A stretch of 8,492 bases of DNA from Gemmatimonadota bacterium (GTDB taxonomy: Bacteria > Gemmatimonadota > Gemmatimonadetes > Longimicrobiales > Gaopeijiaceae), in contig DUCW01000055.1 of NCBI GenBank assembly GCA_012959595.1, positions 16,959 to 25,450 on the forward strand, read 5' to 3'. The notes under the pieces were generated by a model. The model saw only the letters and a program-made list of their open reading frames with translations. It was not told where the DNA came from and did not search any database. A program made the position numbers and the translations under genes. Positions 6,481-8,492 of the stretch are shown here, piece by piece (positions within the stretch are counted from its first letter, which is position 1; each line of letters starts with the position of its first letter).

Positions 6481-8492
6481 CTTTAAAGATAAAAAACATT
6501 ACTGTTATATTTCTAGAGGCTATCTATTAAAGACTAAAGGATGGTTATTAAAGTCTAAAGAAAGAGAATTAATTGGTGATAAGGATTTGTATCAACTAGT
6601 AGGCCAAGGTGTCCAACTTTTTAATCCGGGGAGGGGTGGGCGCACCGGGGTTATGCCGAGTTGGGTTGATGAGAGTAACGTTCATGAAAAATTTGGAATT
6701 CCAGCTAATCAAATAATCGATTATTTAGCACTGATCGGGGATACATCGGACAACATTCCGGGAGCTCCTGGAATTGGCCCTAAAACAGCCGTCAAGCTTT
6801 TGGACCAATATGAAAATATTGCAGAAATTTTGGCCCATGTGGATGAAGTGGAACCTAAAAAGGCTAGGAATTCTTTGAAACAATATGGGGACCAAGTCTT
6901 AATGTCTAAGCGTCTAGTAACCATAATGACGGATCTGGATGTAGATCTGAATTTAGAAGATTGGAAAGTACTGGAACCAGATAACATTAGCCTCTATGAT
7001 TTTTTCTCTAGGATGGAATTCAAGAGACTGACTTCTCGCTTCAGTCCTAAGGCTTCTCCGCCAGAGGAAGATTCACAAGTAAACCCAATGGTAGGAGGTG
7101 GATCAGAGCTTGGACATCACTCTGCTTCAGGGCAAGATGTGGACTCCATATATCAGGATTTCACACTCATAAAGGACAGTAGCCACCTAGGCAGCGTGGT
7201 GAAAAAAATCAGCCAGAACGACTCAATTGCGATTGAGGTTTATTTAGGGTTTCCCGATCCGCATAGGGCGGACTTAGCCGGGATAGCTCTTGCTGTCGAT
7301 TGCAGTGAGATTTTTTATTTATCCTTTGGGCATGTTTCAGGCGATCCTCTACTTGATGTGGATTCATCGGGGGTTGAAAACCTCCCCTCACTAAACTCTG
7401 AAAGCTTGAAACCTCTGACTGATATGTTAGCTGATGAAAAGGTCAAGAAGATAGGGATAGACTTAAAAAGTGCAAAGATTTTCCTGAATCGTTTGGGGGT
7501 GGAGCTAAACGGGTTGCATTTCGACATTGGAGTTGCCGCTTATCTGCTCAATCCTGGTGGCAGGAGCTACGGCTTAGAAGAGCTGTGTAGGGAATGGTTG
7601 GATACGACACTTCCAGGATACGAAACAGTTGTGGGTTCTGGCAAAGGGAGAATCAGTTTTTTGGAAGTAGGCCAGGAAATTGTAGGCGAATTTTCTGGCA
7701 ATAGGCTTGCGGCAATCCTTAGTCTTTTCAGGAAACTGACCTCGGCTCTTGATGACCAGGGCATACGAGGCCTGTTTGAAGGACTGGAGATGCCGCTGTT
7801 GAAAGTTCTCTCAGAAATGGAACTTTTCGGGATCAAGATTGATTCCATAATGTTCGCCGAAATGAGTCAAAATTTAACTCGAGAGCTTGCACTTCTGAGG
7901 GATGATATTTACAGAATTTCTGGATCTCAGTTCAATCTAAATTCGACAAAGCAACTCAAAAAAATTCTTTTCGAAGATCTGGGCTTACCAGTGATCAAGA
8001 AAACTAAGACGGGGCCTTCCACGGACTCGTCGGTACTAGAAGAACTGGCAATACAGGGGTATGATATTGCTCGCCTAATGCTGGAGTATCGCGAACTTGA
8101 AAAATTGCGATCTACCTATGTCGATGCCTTGCCCAAGCTGGTGAATGCTCGGACTGGCAGAATTCATACGCGATTCAATCAGACAGTTGCGGCAACAGGA
8201 AGACTTTCTTCAAGCCATCCTAACCTACAGAACATTCCTTCACGTACAGAAATGGGACGAGGTCTAAGAAAAGCGTTCATTGCCGAATCTGGCTTTATAT
8301 TTTATGGGGCAGATTATTCCCAAATCGAGCTCCGTATTTTGGCTCACCTGTCAAACGATCAATCTCTAGTTCAGGCTTTTCGGCAAGGAATGGATATCCA
8401 CAAGCAGACAGCCTCCGTGATTTTCAGCGTTGATTATGAGGATGTAACCAAAGAACAGAGGGGCCAGGCGAAGACGATCAATTTTGCTACTC
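6461..8492 (+). CDS. polA: DNA polymerase I, remainder in the +1 frame (5'-nuclease end, inactive exo domain, polymerase), cut by window edge
   Basis: This frame is open from 6461, just after a TAG at 6458-6460, to the window end. It carries the rest of Pol I. From 6575 it reads GDKDLYQLV, then NPGRGG and DYLALIGDTSDNIPGAPGIG (6719-6778), the helix-3-turn-helix DNA clamp of the 5' nuclease. About 7160-7760 is the 3'-5' exonuclease fold, but its catalytic acids are missing: the DTE position reads IEVY, the KYD position reads KSA, and no DAD motif is seen. The polymerase domain follows: TGRLSSSHPNLQNIPSR (8197-8247), motif A DYSQIELR (Asp codon at 8312) and the start of motif B, AKTINFAT, at the edge. 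No plausible start with a ribosome site lies near 6461; the first ATG is 6653, inside the nuclease domain. So this is part of polA joined by a frameshift, not an independent gene. Its long intact frame argues for a recent break, recoding or a sequence error. Confidence 0.85.
6515..6574 (+). repeat. 60-base in-frame insertion in polA with a 21-base tandem repeat
   Basis: In the +1 frame the segment 6470-6514 encodes GRYNFKDKKHYCYIS, exactly the 15-residue spacing between GTL and GDKD in E. coli Pol I and ending in a plausible beta strand. Then 20 extra Lys/Leu-rich codons (6515-6574) intervene before GDKD. Inside lie two diverged 21-base units, 6525-6545 and 6546-6566 (TATTAAAG[A/T]CTAAAG core, 16 of 21 bases identical), coding for LLKTKGW and LLKSKER. 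The 100 bases at 6481-6580 contain 25 G/C. The boundaries are inferred from family spacing. Confidence 0.55.
6711..6726. repeat. Perfect 16-bp palindrome in polA
   Basis: AAATAATCGATTATTT is identical to its reverse complement and is centred on ATCGAT. It lies in the H3TH-preceding part of polA and encodes QIIDYL. It may be chance given the AT-rich codons; there is no independent evidence of function. Confidence 0.6.

Noticed and set aside
6475..6574. Translational bypassing (T4 gene 60-like hop) over the polA insertion
   Set aside because: The take-off would be TTA 6475 before the stop, but hops to the downstream TTA codons (6527, 6545, 6548, 6569) lose the HYCYIS strand and give the wrong spacing to GDKD. 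A single-base shift plus a 60-base insertion explains the region better.
6515..6574. Intein, group I/II intron or IS element in polA
   Set aside because: Far too short; no splice motifs, terminal inverted repeats or target duplication visible.
6755..6774. 20-bp near-palindrome centred on GAGCTC in polA
   Set aside because: It codes for the conserved IPGAPGI turn of the H3TH motif, so the symmetry follows from Pro/Gly codons.
1..8492. CRISPR array, tRNA/rRNA, toxin-antitoxin or phage defence genes
   Set aside because: No regularly spaced repeats, no tRNA-like cloverleaf, and every long frame is explained by housekeeping genes.

Overview
The window looks like ordinary chromosomal backbone from a Gram-negative bacterium of moderate GC. 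It holds six genes, all on the + strand. Two run off the edges: gcvP at the left and polA at the right. An Slt70-like murein transglycosylase with a signal peptide and a TolQ/ExbB-type proton channel both imply a cell envelope with a periplasm. The Pol I wording (NPGRGG, KTINFAT) reminds me of Gemmatimonadota-like lineages, but this is a weak impression from memory, not a placement.

Layout. (1) 1-2695 is a metabolic cluster: the C-terminal part of glycine dehydrogenase (P-protein, long single-chain type), a UPF0173 metal-dependent hydrolase, and a LipM-type octanoyltransferase / lipoate ligase-family protein. P-protein works with lipoylated GcvH and LipM-type enzymes load GcvH, so the first and third genes fit one pathway. 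(2) 2696-2985 is a 290-base non-coding leader with a good sigma-70-like promoter (TTGACA, 17-base spacer, CAGAAT). A 20-bp imperfect palindrome covers its -10 box. (3) 2986-3606 is a MotA/TolQ/ExbB proton channel gene, closed by a textbook intrinsic terminator at 3640-3672 with no ExbD/TolR partner beside it. (4) 3607-3766 holds that terminator and a probable promoter. (5) 3767-6100 encodes a TPR plus SLT lytic transglycosylase. Its stop overlaps the polA start (ATGA). (6) 6097-8492 is DNA polymerase I, interrupted.

The most notable feature is the break in polA. The 5' nuclease domain runs in one frame to a stop at 6478-6480. The rest of Pol I continues in the +1 frame, open from 6461 to the window end with intact H3TH, polymerase motif A and the start of motif B. 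The break can be resolved into two events: one extra base near 6469-6475, and an in-frame 60-base insertion (6515-6574) containing a diverged 21-base tandem repeat, placed just before the metal-binding GDKD motif. The surrounding 100 bases (6481-6580) are only 25% GC, against 45% in the 60 bases before. This could be a real pseudogenising or recoding event, or a local sequence error. I see no complete new defence or mobile system. Other second-look items are a perfect 15-bp inverted repeat inside the lipM-like gene, the promoter palindrome, the orphan proton channel and the loss of all visible 3'-5' exonuclease residues in Pol I.
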